Assembly: GCA_038523965.1 (NCBI GenBank)
Contig: JBCBIX010000038.1
Coordinates: forward strand, 1 to 24,044
Reading direction: 5' to 3'
DNA from: JAJRXG01 sp038523965
GTDB lineage: Bacteria; Bacteroidota; Bacteroidia; Chitinophagales; Saprospiraceae
DNA: 24,044 nt
In this document: in pieces, positions 13,728 to 21,282 of the stretch
Position numbering within the stretch: position 1 is the stretch's first letter
How the letters are laid out: each line of letters opens with the position of its first letter
Program-made: the position numbers and the translations under genes
The notes under the pieces: generated by a model
Seen by the model: only the letters and a program-made list of their open reading frames with translations
What the model was told of the DNA's origin: nothing
The model's database searches: none

Positions 13728-15175
13728 TCCTCTCCGATCTGTCGAATTTTAATCATGAAGGCCGCGTAGAACAACGTCATAAGAGGGCTTAGATAGTTGA
13801 ATATGGCATACGCAAAGTATTGCTCCACGCTCACATTGAGTACTCCTGATTGGTAGGCACCGCAGGTATTCCAGGGGATGAGTACAGAGGTTACAGTGCC
13901 TGAGTCTTCGAGTGTTCGACTTAGGTTTTCGGGGGCAAGCCCTCGATCCTTGTATGCTTTTTGGAACATTTTGCCCGGGACCACAATAGCAAGGTATTGG
14001 TCCGAGGCGGTGACATTCAGTGCAAGGCAACTTGCCGCTGTACTTGCAAATAAACCGAATGCTGATTTTGCCATGTCCAAGAGGGTTTGGCTGATTCTGG
14101 ATAACGCACCGATCGCATCCATCACACCACCAAACACCATAGCACAGATGATCAACCAGATCGTTCCCAACATACCTGCCATGCCAGATGATGTAAATAG
14201 ATCATTGAGTTCTGCACTACTTGTCTCGATACCTACATCGACAGTCATCGCCGTCATAACTCCCATGTAGGCTGACCGCAGTGTTAGACCATCAGCTCCA
14301 GTTATAGACGTCACGATGTTTGGCTGGAACAAGATGGCAAACAATGCGCCGAGGAGAGTACCTATCATCAGTGCGATCAGTGGTTTTGTTTTTCTGACGA
14401 TCATGAATATCACAAAGGCCGGCACTAAGAACAACCATCCGCTGATGTTGAAACTACCATCTATGGCAGCAAGAATCTCGGTTGTGTCCGTCGTCCCGTC
14501 AGTAGATCTTGTCAGTCCGATGATCGTGAAGACGATCAAGGTGATGATGATCGTCGGCACCGTAGTGAGACTCATGTATCGGATATGGGTAAATAGGTCT
14601 GTTCCAGCCATGGCTGGTGCCAGATTAGTGGTGTCAGAGAGGGGGGACATCTTATCACCGAAGTAGGCACCTGAGATGACAGCGCCGGCCACCATGCCAA
14701 GCGGTAGTCCAACAGCCTTGCCTATACCGACTAAGGCAATTCCAACTGTAGCAGAAGTGGTCCATGAACTCCCTGTAGCGATAGATATGATCGCGCAGAT
14801 GATGACCGTGGCGGGTAGGAATATGGTCGGATTCAGGATCTTTAGACCATAATAGATCATCGATGGAATGATACCGCTAATCAGCCATGTCCCAGCTAAT
14901 GATCCTACGAACAAAAGAATTAGAATAGGAGGTGTCGTATTCTTAAGGTTGAAGGAAACTTCCTCCATCATTTCATGATAATCAACTCCGTTTCTAATAC
15001 CTACCAGAAATGCAATGGCTGCTCCAAGTAAGAGTACAAACTGATTCGAACCACTCAGTGCATCATCTCCAAATACAAATACATTGTATGCCAGCATGCC
15101 GATCAAAGCGAGGATCGGTAGAAGAGCCTCCCAAATAGATAATTGTTGATTAGCGACAATTTTGTTGTCTTCCAT
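13724..15175 (-). CDS. nhaC: Na+/H+ antiporter, NhaC family
   Basis: A 483-residue inner-membrane antiporter expected to expel Na+ in exchange for H+, with about 11-12 hydrophobic segments. Family blocks are ALLPILALIGMLAYNVFVFG, FVGSLAGTWLISGIIPSMIYYGLKIL, ATGSSWTTSATVGIALVGIGKAVGLP, GAVISGAYFGDKMSPLSDTTNLAPAMAGTDLFTHIRYM and, near the end, ENLSRTLEDSGTVTSVLIPWNTCGAYQSGVLNV. The conserved YFGDKMSPLSDTTNLA block is intact. Some family members exchange other cations or malate/lactate pairs, so the ion is inferred. It starts 54 bp after the Fur-family gene and overlaps the next gene by 4 bp. Confidence 0.93.
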   Translation of the reverse strand: MEDNKIVANQQLSIWEALLPILALIGMLAYNVFVFGDDALSGSNQFVLLLGAAIAFLVGIRNGVDYHEMMEEVSFNLKNTTPPILILLFVGSLAGTWLISGIIPSMIYYGLKILNPTIFLPATVIICAIISIATGSSWTTSATVGIALVGIGKAVGLPLGMVAGAVISGAYFGDKMSPLSDTTNLAPAMAGTDLFTHIRYMSLTTVPTIIITLIVFTIIGLTRSTDGTTDTTEILAAIDGSFNISGWLFLVPAFVIFMIVRKTKPLIALMIGTLLGALFAILFQPNIVTSITGADGLTLRSAYMGVMTAMTVDVGIETSSAELNDLFTSSGMAGMLGTIWLIICAMVFGGVMDAIGALSRISQTLLDMAKSAFGLFASTAASCLALNVTASDQYLAIVVPGKMFQKAYKDRGLAPENLSRTLEDSGTVTSVLIPWNTCGAYQSGVLNVSVEQYFAYAIFNYLSPLMTLFYAAFMIKIRQIGEE

Positions 15176-15229
15176 AGATTCTAATTTCGATTAGTCGGCT
15201 GGAGTATGAATTTGAATAGTCAGCCCTGA

Positions 15230-15718
15230 TTACTCTACTTCCTCTACGCAAGCATCACATAGACCGTAGATATTAAGCGAGTGGTGCTGGAGTTTCCAAC
15301 CGCGGGCTTCTACCTCTTCCTTGACGATGGCGGTAATCTCTGGTCGATAGAACTCTTCGATAAGACCACAGTTCGTGCAGATCATGTGGTCATGAGGAGG
15401 GTATCCATGACACCGCTCATACATGGTCTTGTTATGGCCAAACTGGTGTCGCTGGATCAGCTTACATTCTACCAATATGTCCAATGTGTTATAGATAGTC
15501 GCACGACTGACTCGATAGGAGTTGCGCTTCATTTTGATATAAAGCTCCTCTGCATCGAAGTGATGCTGATGGACATAGATCTCTTCTAATATGGCAAAAC
15601 GTTCTGGAGTCTTCCGATTGTTATTATTCTCGAGGAAATGTGTGAATTGCAATTTAGCCTGCTGATATCTTTCTTCGATTTCGGCGATTCGAGATTGCTG
15701 AGAGGTTACGACATCCAT
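15230..15718 (-). CDS. Fur-family transcriptional repressor
   Basis: A 162-residue regulator of the ferric-uptake family (Fur, Zur or PerR; the sequence does not decide). The winged helix spans about 34-92, with RKTPERFAILEEIY, HHFDAEELYIKMK and the recognition helix SRATIYNTLDILVE. The dimerisation and metal domain has HDHMICTNCGLIEEF and LCDACVEE, giving the structural Zn site Cys114, Cys117, Cys154 and Cys157. His109 and His111, with the HH at 52-53, are likely sensing-site ligands. A helical extension of about 30 residues precedes the HTH. The gene follows rel by 9 bp and precedes nhaC, so it is probably co-transcribed with the stringent-response enzyme. Confidence 0.93.
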   Translation of the reverse strand: MDVVTSQQSRIAEIEERYQQAKLQFTHFLENNNNRKTPERFAILEEIYVHQHHFDAEELYIKMKRNSYRVSRATIYNTLDILVECKLIQRHQFGHNKTMYERCHGYPPHDHMICTNCGLIEEFYRPEITAIVKEEVEARGWKLQHHSLNIYGLCDACVEEVE

Positions 15719-15727
15719 ATGTCAGAG

Positions 15728-17938
15728 TTAATTGATGATACGTTCTACCGTACTGATATTATCTAATTCTTTGAGCGACTGCATCGACTGTTCCAGTTGA
15801 TTTTTATCCCGTACCATGATCCTTAATCGGCACTCGTAGATGCCCTCATCTCCCTCGATAGAAAAGGATTTGATATTGATCATGAGGCGGTTAGAAATCT
15901 CATTGATAAGCGTCTGAATTACACCACGGCCGGTATCGATACCTGTGATTTTAATTTCTACGACAAAGTCTCGCGCTGGTTGATCATTCCATTCAGCCTT
16001 TAGTATTCTGTAATCATAGTTTGTAAATAGATTACTCGCATTCTTGCAATTGGTCCGATGGATTTTCATGCCCGAGTTGGCTGTCAAAAAGGCAAAAATC
16101 TCATCTCCCGGAACTGGATTACAACAATTAGAGAGATCGTATTGATACATGTCCCCTGGTTCATCATTGATCAAAATGAGTGCGTTTGACTTTTCGCGTG
16201 GCGAGCTGCTCGGCGCTGGCTTACGATCCTCGACACGTTTGACCACTATCGGTTTGAGTTGACCTGCTTCAACCGTGAAGTGCTTGGTGATGTCAGAGAG
16301 TTTGACGGTCCCATCTTCGATACCGAGATAGAGTTCATGCCGGTTCTTGTAACCGAAGAGTGCGTAAAGTAGATCGGCATTTGACTCAAAGTCGGCTTTT
16401 AAGGATTTCATCTTGCGTTGCAGTGTTTCCTTGCCGATGGCTGCTATTTGTTTCGCTTTGTCATTGAGTGCAGATCGGATCTTCGAACGAGCTTTACCCG
16501 TGATCACCAGTTTGAGCCAGGATTCGGATGGCGTCTGACCCTTGGACGTGGTGACTTGCACCTGATCCCCATTCTCGAGTCGATAACCCATGGGGACGAG
16601 CTTATTATTGATCTTGATCGACGTAGCCTGAGCCCCGATATCTGAGTGGATATCAAATGCAAAATCCAGGGCTGTAGCGCCTTTAGGAAGGATGCGCATA
16701 TCCCCTTTGGGAGTAAAAACATAGACTTCTTCCTTGAAGAGATTCGTTCTGAAGTCCGCTAAGAACTCAATGGCATCACCATTTTGGTTTTCAAGTAATG
16801 TCCTGATGTTATCCAGCCACTGATCGTAGACGTTATCACTACGCATGTGACCCTTGTACTTCCAGTGGGCTGCAAACCCACGCTCGGCGATATCATCCAT
16901 ACGTTCACTCCGGATCTGCACCTCTACGAACCGTCCACCAGGCCCGATCACGGAGGTGTGGAGAGATTCGTAACCATTTCCTTTCGGTGAGGTGACCCAA
17001 TCCTTAAGTCGCTCGGGGATGGGCTTGTAGTGGTCTGTGATGACACTATATACCTGCCAACAATATCTCTTCTCGTCTTTCTTCTCAACGTCAATGATGA
17101 TTCTGACTGCAAACAGGTCATATATCTCTTCGAACTCGACCTTCTTCTTTTTGATCTTGTTCCAGATGGACGAAATGGATTTAGGGCGCCCCAGAACTCG
17201 GTAAGGGATCTGTATCGACTCGATAGGGTCGAGTAGTGGTTTGAGAAACTCCTGGATATAGAGTTCCCGCTTCTCCTCGCTGTCTTGGATCTTTCGCATG
17301 AGCCTCTTGTACTGCTCTGGATCTGTGATTTTCATGCAGATATCCTCGAACTCTGTCTTCACTTGATACAGCCCAAGCCGATGCGCCAGTGGAGCATAGA
17401 TAAACATGGTCTCAGCAGCGATCTTGAGTTGCTTATGAGGAGGCATCGGGCTGATCGTGCGAAGATTATGGATTCGATCTGCCATTTTGATCAGGACGAC
17501 ACGCACATCATTGACCAGAGTACTGAGGACCTTGCGCAGGTTAGCGGCCTTCTCAGTTCCCTTGTCATAGAGACCGTCCAGCTTCGTCAGTCCATCTACG
17601 ATCAGCGCTACTTTGGACCCAAAGCGTGTTGAGATCTCGTTGAGGGTAGTATCAGTATCTTCTACGATGTCATGAAGCAAAGCACAGATGATAGCAGTTG
17701 GGCCAAGGCCAATTTCCTCAAAACAGATACGGGCGACCTCGATGGGGTGAAAGATGTATGGCTCTCCTGACTTTCGTCGCTGATAGTTATGTCGTTCTAC
17801 AGCAAGTTTGAAGGCCTCACGGATGTTGTCTTCATCGTCGTCCATGAGCTTCGGCTGGAGCTTGGTAATCAGGCGATCAAAGGCCTCATGGATATGAACT
17901 AATTCTTCTTGTGTATGTGCTTGGGCCGTGTGTGGCAT
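15728..17938 (-). CDS. rel: Bifunctional (p)ppGpp synthetase/hydrolase (RelA/SpoT family)
   Basis: A 736-residue long RSH enzyme that makes (p)ppGpp from ATP and GDP/GTP and degrades it again, setting the stringent response. The HD hydrolase domain is intact: FHPIEVA with His64, ALLHDIVEDTD with His89-Asp90 and Glu93-Asp94, and MADRIHNLR with Asp154. The synthetase domain has GRPKSISSIWNKIKKK (250-265), EIYDLFAVRII, NGYESLHTSV (321-330) and VEVQIRSERM (338-347). TGS follows at about 403-465 (EEVYVFTPKGDMRILPKGATALDFAFDIHSDIG), then a zinc-finger/helical region (NCCNPVPGDEI) and a C-terminal ACT domain from about 660. Both activities are therefore expected. It heads a minus-strand cluster with a Fur-family gene 9 bp downstream. 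Confidence 0.96.
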   Translation of the reverse strand: MPHTAQAHTQEELVHIHEAFDRLITKLQPKLMDDDEDNIREAFKLAVERHNYQRRKSGEPYIFHPIEVARICFEEIGLGPTAIICALLHDIVEDTDTTLNEISTRFGSKVALIVDGLTKLDGLYDKGTEKAANLRKVLSTLVNDVRVVLIKMADRIHNLRTISPMPPHKQLKIAAETMFIYAPLAHRLGLYQVKTEFEDICMKITDPEQYKRLMRKIQDSEEKRELYIQEFLKPLLDPIESIQIPYRVLGRPKSISSIWNKIKKKKVEFEEIYDLFAVRIIIDVEKKDEKRYCWQVYSVITDHYKPIPERLKDWVTSPKGNGYESLHTSVIGPGGRFVEVQIRSERMDDIAERGFAAHWKYKGHMRSDNVYDQWLDNIRTLLENQNGDAIEFLADFRTNLFKEEVYVFTPKGDMRILPKGATALDFAFDIHSDIGAQATSIKINNKLVPMGYRLENGDQVQVTTSKGQTPSESWLKLVITGKARSKIRSALNDKAKQIAAIGKETLQRKMKSLKADFESNADLLYALFGYKNRHELYLGIEDGTVKLSDITKHFTVEAGQLKPIVVKRVEDRKPAPSSSPREKSNALILINDEPGDMYQYDLSNCCNPVPGDEIFAFLTANSGMKIHRTNCKNASNLFTNYDYRILKAEWNDQPARDFVVEIKITGIDTGRGVIQTLINEISNRLMINIKSFSIEGDEGIYECRLRIMVRDKNQLEQSMQSLKELDNISTVERIIN

Positions 17939-18000
17939 GGCTCTACTTATACTTAGACTGAATTAAGTAACAAGATAGACCTTTTCAAAATAATGAATTA

Positions 18001-19659
18001 TTACCTCATCTCAGCGAGCCAATCCCTAATGGTCTGTCCATTGGGCAATTCCATTTTCTTCTTGAGTCGATATTTAGCTTTCTGAAAGCTGGCGGTGTTG
18101 ATACCAAGAAGCCGAGCGGACTCCTTGTCTGTAAGTCCCATCTTGAGGTAGGACAAGGAGCGGAGATCATTTTGATTGAGCTTAGGCTGCGACTCCTTAA
18201 GATCTTCAGCGAATGATGGATATACCTGATCGAAGAAGTATCGAAAGGATTCCCAACTGCTTTCGGTATTGATGCTACTGTCCGTGAGACGGCGAGCAGT
18301 CTTGATGGTCTGGGCCACGCTGGCGTTTACGGGTAGTTCGAGGTTGCCCAGAAGTTTGCGGATGGTTTTTAGTGTCTCATCCTTTTTTTCCATGAACATC
18401 GCACTACTTGTCAATTCTCGTTTGTTTCGTTGGAGCTCTTCGATAGTGTCGCGGTATTCCATTTTCAGCGAGTCCAATTTGGACTGCGAGAGTTCCAATT
18501 GTGATTGTAAGGCGTTGATTTCATTCTTTTTGATAGAGTTGCGCCGATAGAGTCCGTAAGTAAACAGAGCGATCAGCCCAATACCAAGTACCAATGCTGT
18601 CATTGCACCTCTGCTGCGAAGTTTCAGGGCCTGGTTTGTAGAGTTAGCACTCAGAAGGGCAGATTCATATTCATCCACCACGAAGGCCAGCCTTTTCTTA
18701 TCGATTTGAAAAGCAGCTTCTACTTTGTCCAGAGTGTCACTGACGACTTGTAGTTGGCTATAGGATTCTACACTGGCTGTGGTCAGTCCAAGTTGTTTTT
18801 CTGCCTCCGCTTTGTACGTCAGTGCATCTTTGAGTGCATTGAGGCTCTCTACCTCGTCGGCTATTTTGGCCGCAGATATTGCATACTGTAGACTTTCTGC
18901 GAAGTTGTTTTGTCTCGCTGCGAGGTCGGCATAGTGTATATCCATCTCCATTTCTGCGCCTCGATAACCGTTTGTTTTCCAGTACGCTGAGGCCAGGTCC
19001 AAGTGATATTTGGCAGAGTCAAATTGATTTGTTTCGAGTAGATAGGGGATGTAGAAACTGCGGATGTCTGCTTGCATTGTTTCGTTGACCTCTGACATGT
19101 ACTCGAATGATCTACGATAATATACTTCTGCACTATCCAGTTGTCCTGCTTCCATTAGGGTCAGCCCATAATCCATCAATAGGCCAGCCTTGCTGTCTGG
19201 TGCCACAGTAGGGTGGTCGATGAACTGAATTGCTTTTTTGAAATACTTACCAGCTTGTTCATAATCTTCCAAAGAATAAGCGTGTAAACTGGCTAATTCC
19301 CGATATAACGAAAGCAGCATCCACTTGTCTTGTAGTTCATGAGCCAAGTCTAACCCAGCTCTTACAGACTCGAACTCCAGATCATATTTCTCCAGGTGGC
19401 CGTATCCGATAACAGCCGCATAGTAGTAGTCTAAACGCAACGTGTCATTGGCGATGAACTTCGGATCATACTGTTCCATGTAGCTCATCATAGCTCGGCG
19501 ATCTTTGTCACCATAGAGCGTCCATGCCGAATCGATCATAAGGTCTATCTCCTCATCAGTAGGGTAGAGGTAGTCCTGAGCCCGTATCTCAGTGGCCCAT
19601 AGCTGAAGTGATAGGTGAATGAACGTAAAGCATAAAAAGGTGAATGACGTAACCTTCAT
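18001..19659 (-). CDS. Membrane-spanning TPR regulator with C-terminal LuxR-like HTH
   Basis: A 552-residue one-component regulator type common in Bacteroidota. A signal peptide (about 1-27, ending in RAQ) leads to TPR-like helical repeats in the periplasm at about 75-310 (LEDYEQAGKYFKKAIQFI, AGQLDSAEVYYRRSFEYM, TNQFDSAKYHLDLASAYW). One transmembrane helix follows at about 350-371 (GAMTALVLGIGLIALFTYGL), then a cytoplasmic coiled coil at 376-435 and an HTH at about 494-538 (LNQNDLRSLSYLKMGLTDKE, SARLLGINTASFQKAKYRLKKKM). It would bind a protein or peptide outside the membrane and DNA inside; the ligand and targets are unknown. It diverges from a small LuxR-type HTH gene across a palindrome-rich spacer, and 62 bp separate it from rel. 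Confidence 0.85.
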   Translation of the reverse strand: MKVTSFTFLCFTFIHLSLQLWATEIRAQDYLYPTDEEIDLMIDSAWTLYGDKDRRAMMSYMEQYDPKFIANDTLRLDYYYAAVIGYGHLEKYDLEFESVRAGLDLAHELQDKWMLLSLYRELASLHAYSLEDYEQAGKYFKKAIQFIDHPTVAPDSKAGLLMDYGLTLMEAGQLDSAEVYYRRSFEYMSEVNETMQADIRSFYIPYLLETNQFDSAKYHLDLASAYWKTNGYRGAEMEMDIHYADLAARQNNFAESLQYAISAAKIADEVESLNALKDALTYKAEAEKQLGLTTASVESYSQLQVVSDTLDKVEAAFQIDKKRLAFVVDEYESALLSANSTNQALKLRSRGAMTALVLGIGLIALFTYGLYRRNSIKKNEINALQSQLELSQSKLDSLKMEYRDTIEELQRNKRELTSSAMFMEKKDETLKTIRKLLGNLELPVNASVAQTIKTARRLTDSSINTESSWESFRYFFDQVYPSFAEDLKESQPKLNQNDLRSLSYLKMGLTDKESARLLGINTASFQKAKYRLKKKMELPNGQTIRDWLAEMR

Positions 19660-19678
19660 TGATAGTTCGATTTTCCGA

Positions 19679-19692
19679 GCGTCGTAAGACGC
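19679..19692. repeat. Small hairpin upstream of the TPR-HTH gene
   Basis: GCGTC-GTAA-GACGC forms a perfect 5-bp stem with a 4-base loop, 20 bp before the TPR-HTH start codon, so it would sit in the 5' untranslated region of that transcript. Confidence 0.35.
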
Positions 19693-19729
19693 ATTTCAGT
19701 GGATCAACAGATATAGCTAAGGAAATATA

Positions 19730-19754
19730 TGTCAGATATCTGTCAACATTGACA
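19730..19754. promoter_or_regulatory. Palindromic TGTCA cluster, candidate operator
   Basis: TGTCAGATATCTGTCA contains the 10-bp palindrome CAGATATCTG. It is followed by ACATTGACA, so TGTCA occurs twice and its complement TGACA once within 25 bp. The site lies in the divergent spacer between the two HTH-protein genes and suits binding by a dimeric HTH protein. The regulator is unknown. Confidence 0.4.
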
Positions 19755-19851
19755 AGGACCTAAAAGAACGAACTGAACGCGGACAATCCATGGACAGGCC
19801 GCTATTAAGGCGAGTAATTCACTGAGTCCTCATAGACAAATGATGGACAAT

Positions 19852-19890
19852 GACTTAAGCATAAGTCATATGATTAATCTTCATCATATG
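19852..19890. promoter_or_regulatory. Two adjacent inverted repeats upstream of the small LuxR gene
   Basis: GACTTA (19852-19857) pairs with TAAGTC (19862-19867). Directly adjoining, CATATGA (19867-19873) pairs with TCATATG (19884-19890). They end 47 bp before the LuxR-type ORF, near where a promoter would lie. Confidence 0.4.
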
Positions 19891-19937
19891 TTCGATTTAC
19901 GGCATCCTTTCACATCAGGGATCTAAATGACATTCTA

Positions 19938-20252
19938 ATGACGGCGATCAAGACTTTTTTCACTTCAGAAAATACCCAGATTACCTTCAAGCAGTGGCGC
20001 GTACTGCATGCGATCTCCCTTGGCAAGACATCTACTGAAATCGCAGATGAGTTCATGCTAAGCTTTCATACAGTGAACACATACCGAAAGAAGTTGATGA
20101 TCAAATTGGATGTTACGAATACGGCCATGTTGGTCCGTCGAGGATTCGAGCTTGGATTATTAGAACCGAGCGCAACTCTGGATTCTGTTTCGAGTGACGA
20201 TCCTTCTGCACGTACTCTTCCGGACCATAACCAAAAAGTAAGCAATCGATGA
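19938..20252 (+). CDS. Small stand-alone LuxR/GerE-type HTH protein
   Basis: A 104-residue protein consisting of almost nothing but a GerE-type DNA-binding domain at about 14-70: ITFKQWRVLHAISLGKTSTE, IADEFMLSFHTVNTYRKKLMIKLDVTN. There is no receiver or ligand domain ahead of it, and the tail after residue 75 is polar and low in structure. The sequence is like the output domain of NarL-type response regulators. It may be a single-domain regulator, or the remnant of a longer response regulator whose receiver has been lost. It is divergent from the TPR-HTH gene and is followed by an intrinsic terminator 86 bp after the stop. Confidence 0.8.
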   Translation: MTAIKTFFTSENTQITFKQWRVLHAISLGKTSTEIADEFMLSFHTVNTYRKKLMIKLDVTNTAMLVRRGFELGLLEPSATLDSVSSDDPSARTLPDHNQKVSNR

Positions 20253-20338
20253 GCTGAGCCACGGTGTCGCTCCCTTAGTCCTGCGTTCCCCGAACAAATG
20301 ATCACGCGACCCGACATCACCGCAAGGTTCTAATCAAG

Positions 20339-20372
20339 GCCAGTTGTACAGAGCATGTGCAGCTGGCTTTTT
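20339..20372 (+). terminator. Rho-independent terminator after the small LuxR gene
   Basis: GCCAGTTGTAC (20339-20349) pairs with GTGCAGCTGGC (20357-20367), using two G-T wobbles, around a 7-base loop and is followed by TTTTT. It closes the LuxR-type transcription unit. Confidence 0.85.
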
Positions 20373-20499
20373 ATTTGATAAAATTTAACACTTTAGGAAC
20401 GAGTACAAAATCTCAAGTCTGGCCTTCTGTGGGTGTACATGCATTACAAACCACCTCACTACTCAAAACAAACAGAGTGAGGACAAACACAAAAAAGTC

Positions 20500-21183
20500 A
20501 TGAAACACCGCAATTTGATTTTTCTTCTTGGATTTGGCCTCATCGGCATGTTGTCTACATTAACTTCTTGCACAGATACGCAAGACGAGTTCGATGATCT
20601 TACAGTTGAGAATTTCGTTGATCGAACGATTTTCGATTTTCAAGCTTTTGGAAAGTTTGGAAGAAGAGGTTGTTACGAATTTGTCTTTCCCATTTCCGTC
20701 ACATTAGGGGATGGTTCGGTTGTAGAGGTAGAGGATTACGCTGCTCTTCGTTTAGCTATAGCCGAATATATCGTGGATAACCAGGACACGACCCTCTCCA
20801 GACCCCGTTTAGTCTATCCTGTAGATGTGGTATCTGATGATGGAGAGATTGTTACGATAGAGGGTGCAGATGAAATCGCCCCGTTACGTCGAGCGTGTAG
20901 ACGAGATTTTCTCGATCGTGTTAGAGAGCGCATTCAAAGCCGCAAGGAGCGCTGCTTTACCCTCGTTTATCCAGTATCCGTGCAGTTTGCTGATGGCTCC
21001 ACGCTGGATGCCGAGTCACGAAGAGCCCTTCAGTTGGGTATCAGAGCCTGGAGAGCTAATAATCCCGACAGCGATCGCCCGATGCTTATTTATCCTTTGA
21101 CAGTGGAATTAGAAGATGGATCTACGGTCGAATTGGAATCCCGAACAGCGTTCTCAGAACTGCGAGAATCATGTGCAGAGTAA
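20500..21183 (+). CDS. Lipoprotein with a duplicated two-part beta module
   Basis: A 227-residue exported protein. The signal sequence ends in LTSC, a lipobox-like site with Cys24. The mature part is an internal duplication, unit 1 at about 58-133 and unit 2 at about 152-225, each beginning and ending with a Cys. Each unit has two related strands-and-turn motifs: FVFPISVTLGDGSVVEVED and LVYPVDVVSDDGEIVTIEG in the first, LVYPVSVQFADGSTLDAES and LIYPLTVELEDGSTVELES in the second. In each unit about 25 helical residues separate them (ALRLAIAEYI; ALQLGIRAWRANN). A basic linker (RRDFLDRVRERIQSRKE) joins the units. I remember similar 'YPVxVxxxDG' proteins beside ECF sigma genes in Saprospiria, but know no function. 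A cell-envelope sensor, adhesin or binding protein is possible. It is followed by a terminator and then the sigma fusion gene. Confidence 0.75.
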   Translation: MKHRNLIFLLGFGLIGMLSTLTSCTDTQDEFDDLTVENFVDRTIFDFQAFGKFGRRGCYEFVFPISVTLGDGSVVEVEDYAALRLAIAEYIVDNQDTTLSRPRLVYPVDVVSDDGEIVTIEGADEIAPLRRACRRDFLDRVRERIQSRKERCFTLVYPVSVQFADGSTLDAESRRALQLGIRAWRANNPDSDRPMLIYPLTVELEDGSTVELESRTAFSELRESCAE

Positions 21184-21219
21184 GATCACTGCATGAAAGC
21201 GAGTCTTAAGTAGGTAGTG

Positions 21220-21258
21220 GCCGGCATCCATGTGGTGACATTTGGATGTCGGCTTTTT
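21220..21258 (+). terminator. Rho-independent terminator between the lipoprotein and sigma-fusion genes
   Basis: GCCGGCATCCA (21220-21230) pairs with TGGATGTCGGC (21243-21253) with one G-T wobble, followed by TTTTT. It ends only 24 bp before the chosen sigma start codon. It lies within the upstream extension of that reading frame, so the gene cannot sensibly start at the earlier GTG 21217. It may allow partial readthrough. Confidence 0.87.
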
Positions 21259-21282
21259 CACTTTTTTAATGGTTTAGAATTC

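Noticed and set aside
13749..14666. Several ORFs antisense or out of frame with nhaC
   Set aside because: They shadow the transmembrane coding sequence of nhaC and show no independent protein features.
21217..21282. GTG-initiated N-terminal extension of the sigma-fusion protein
   Set aside because: The extension is the translation of an intrinsic terminator hairpin and lacks similarity to sigma factors; ATG 21283 or 21301 fits region 2.
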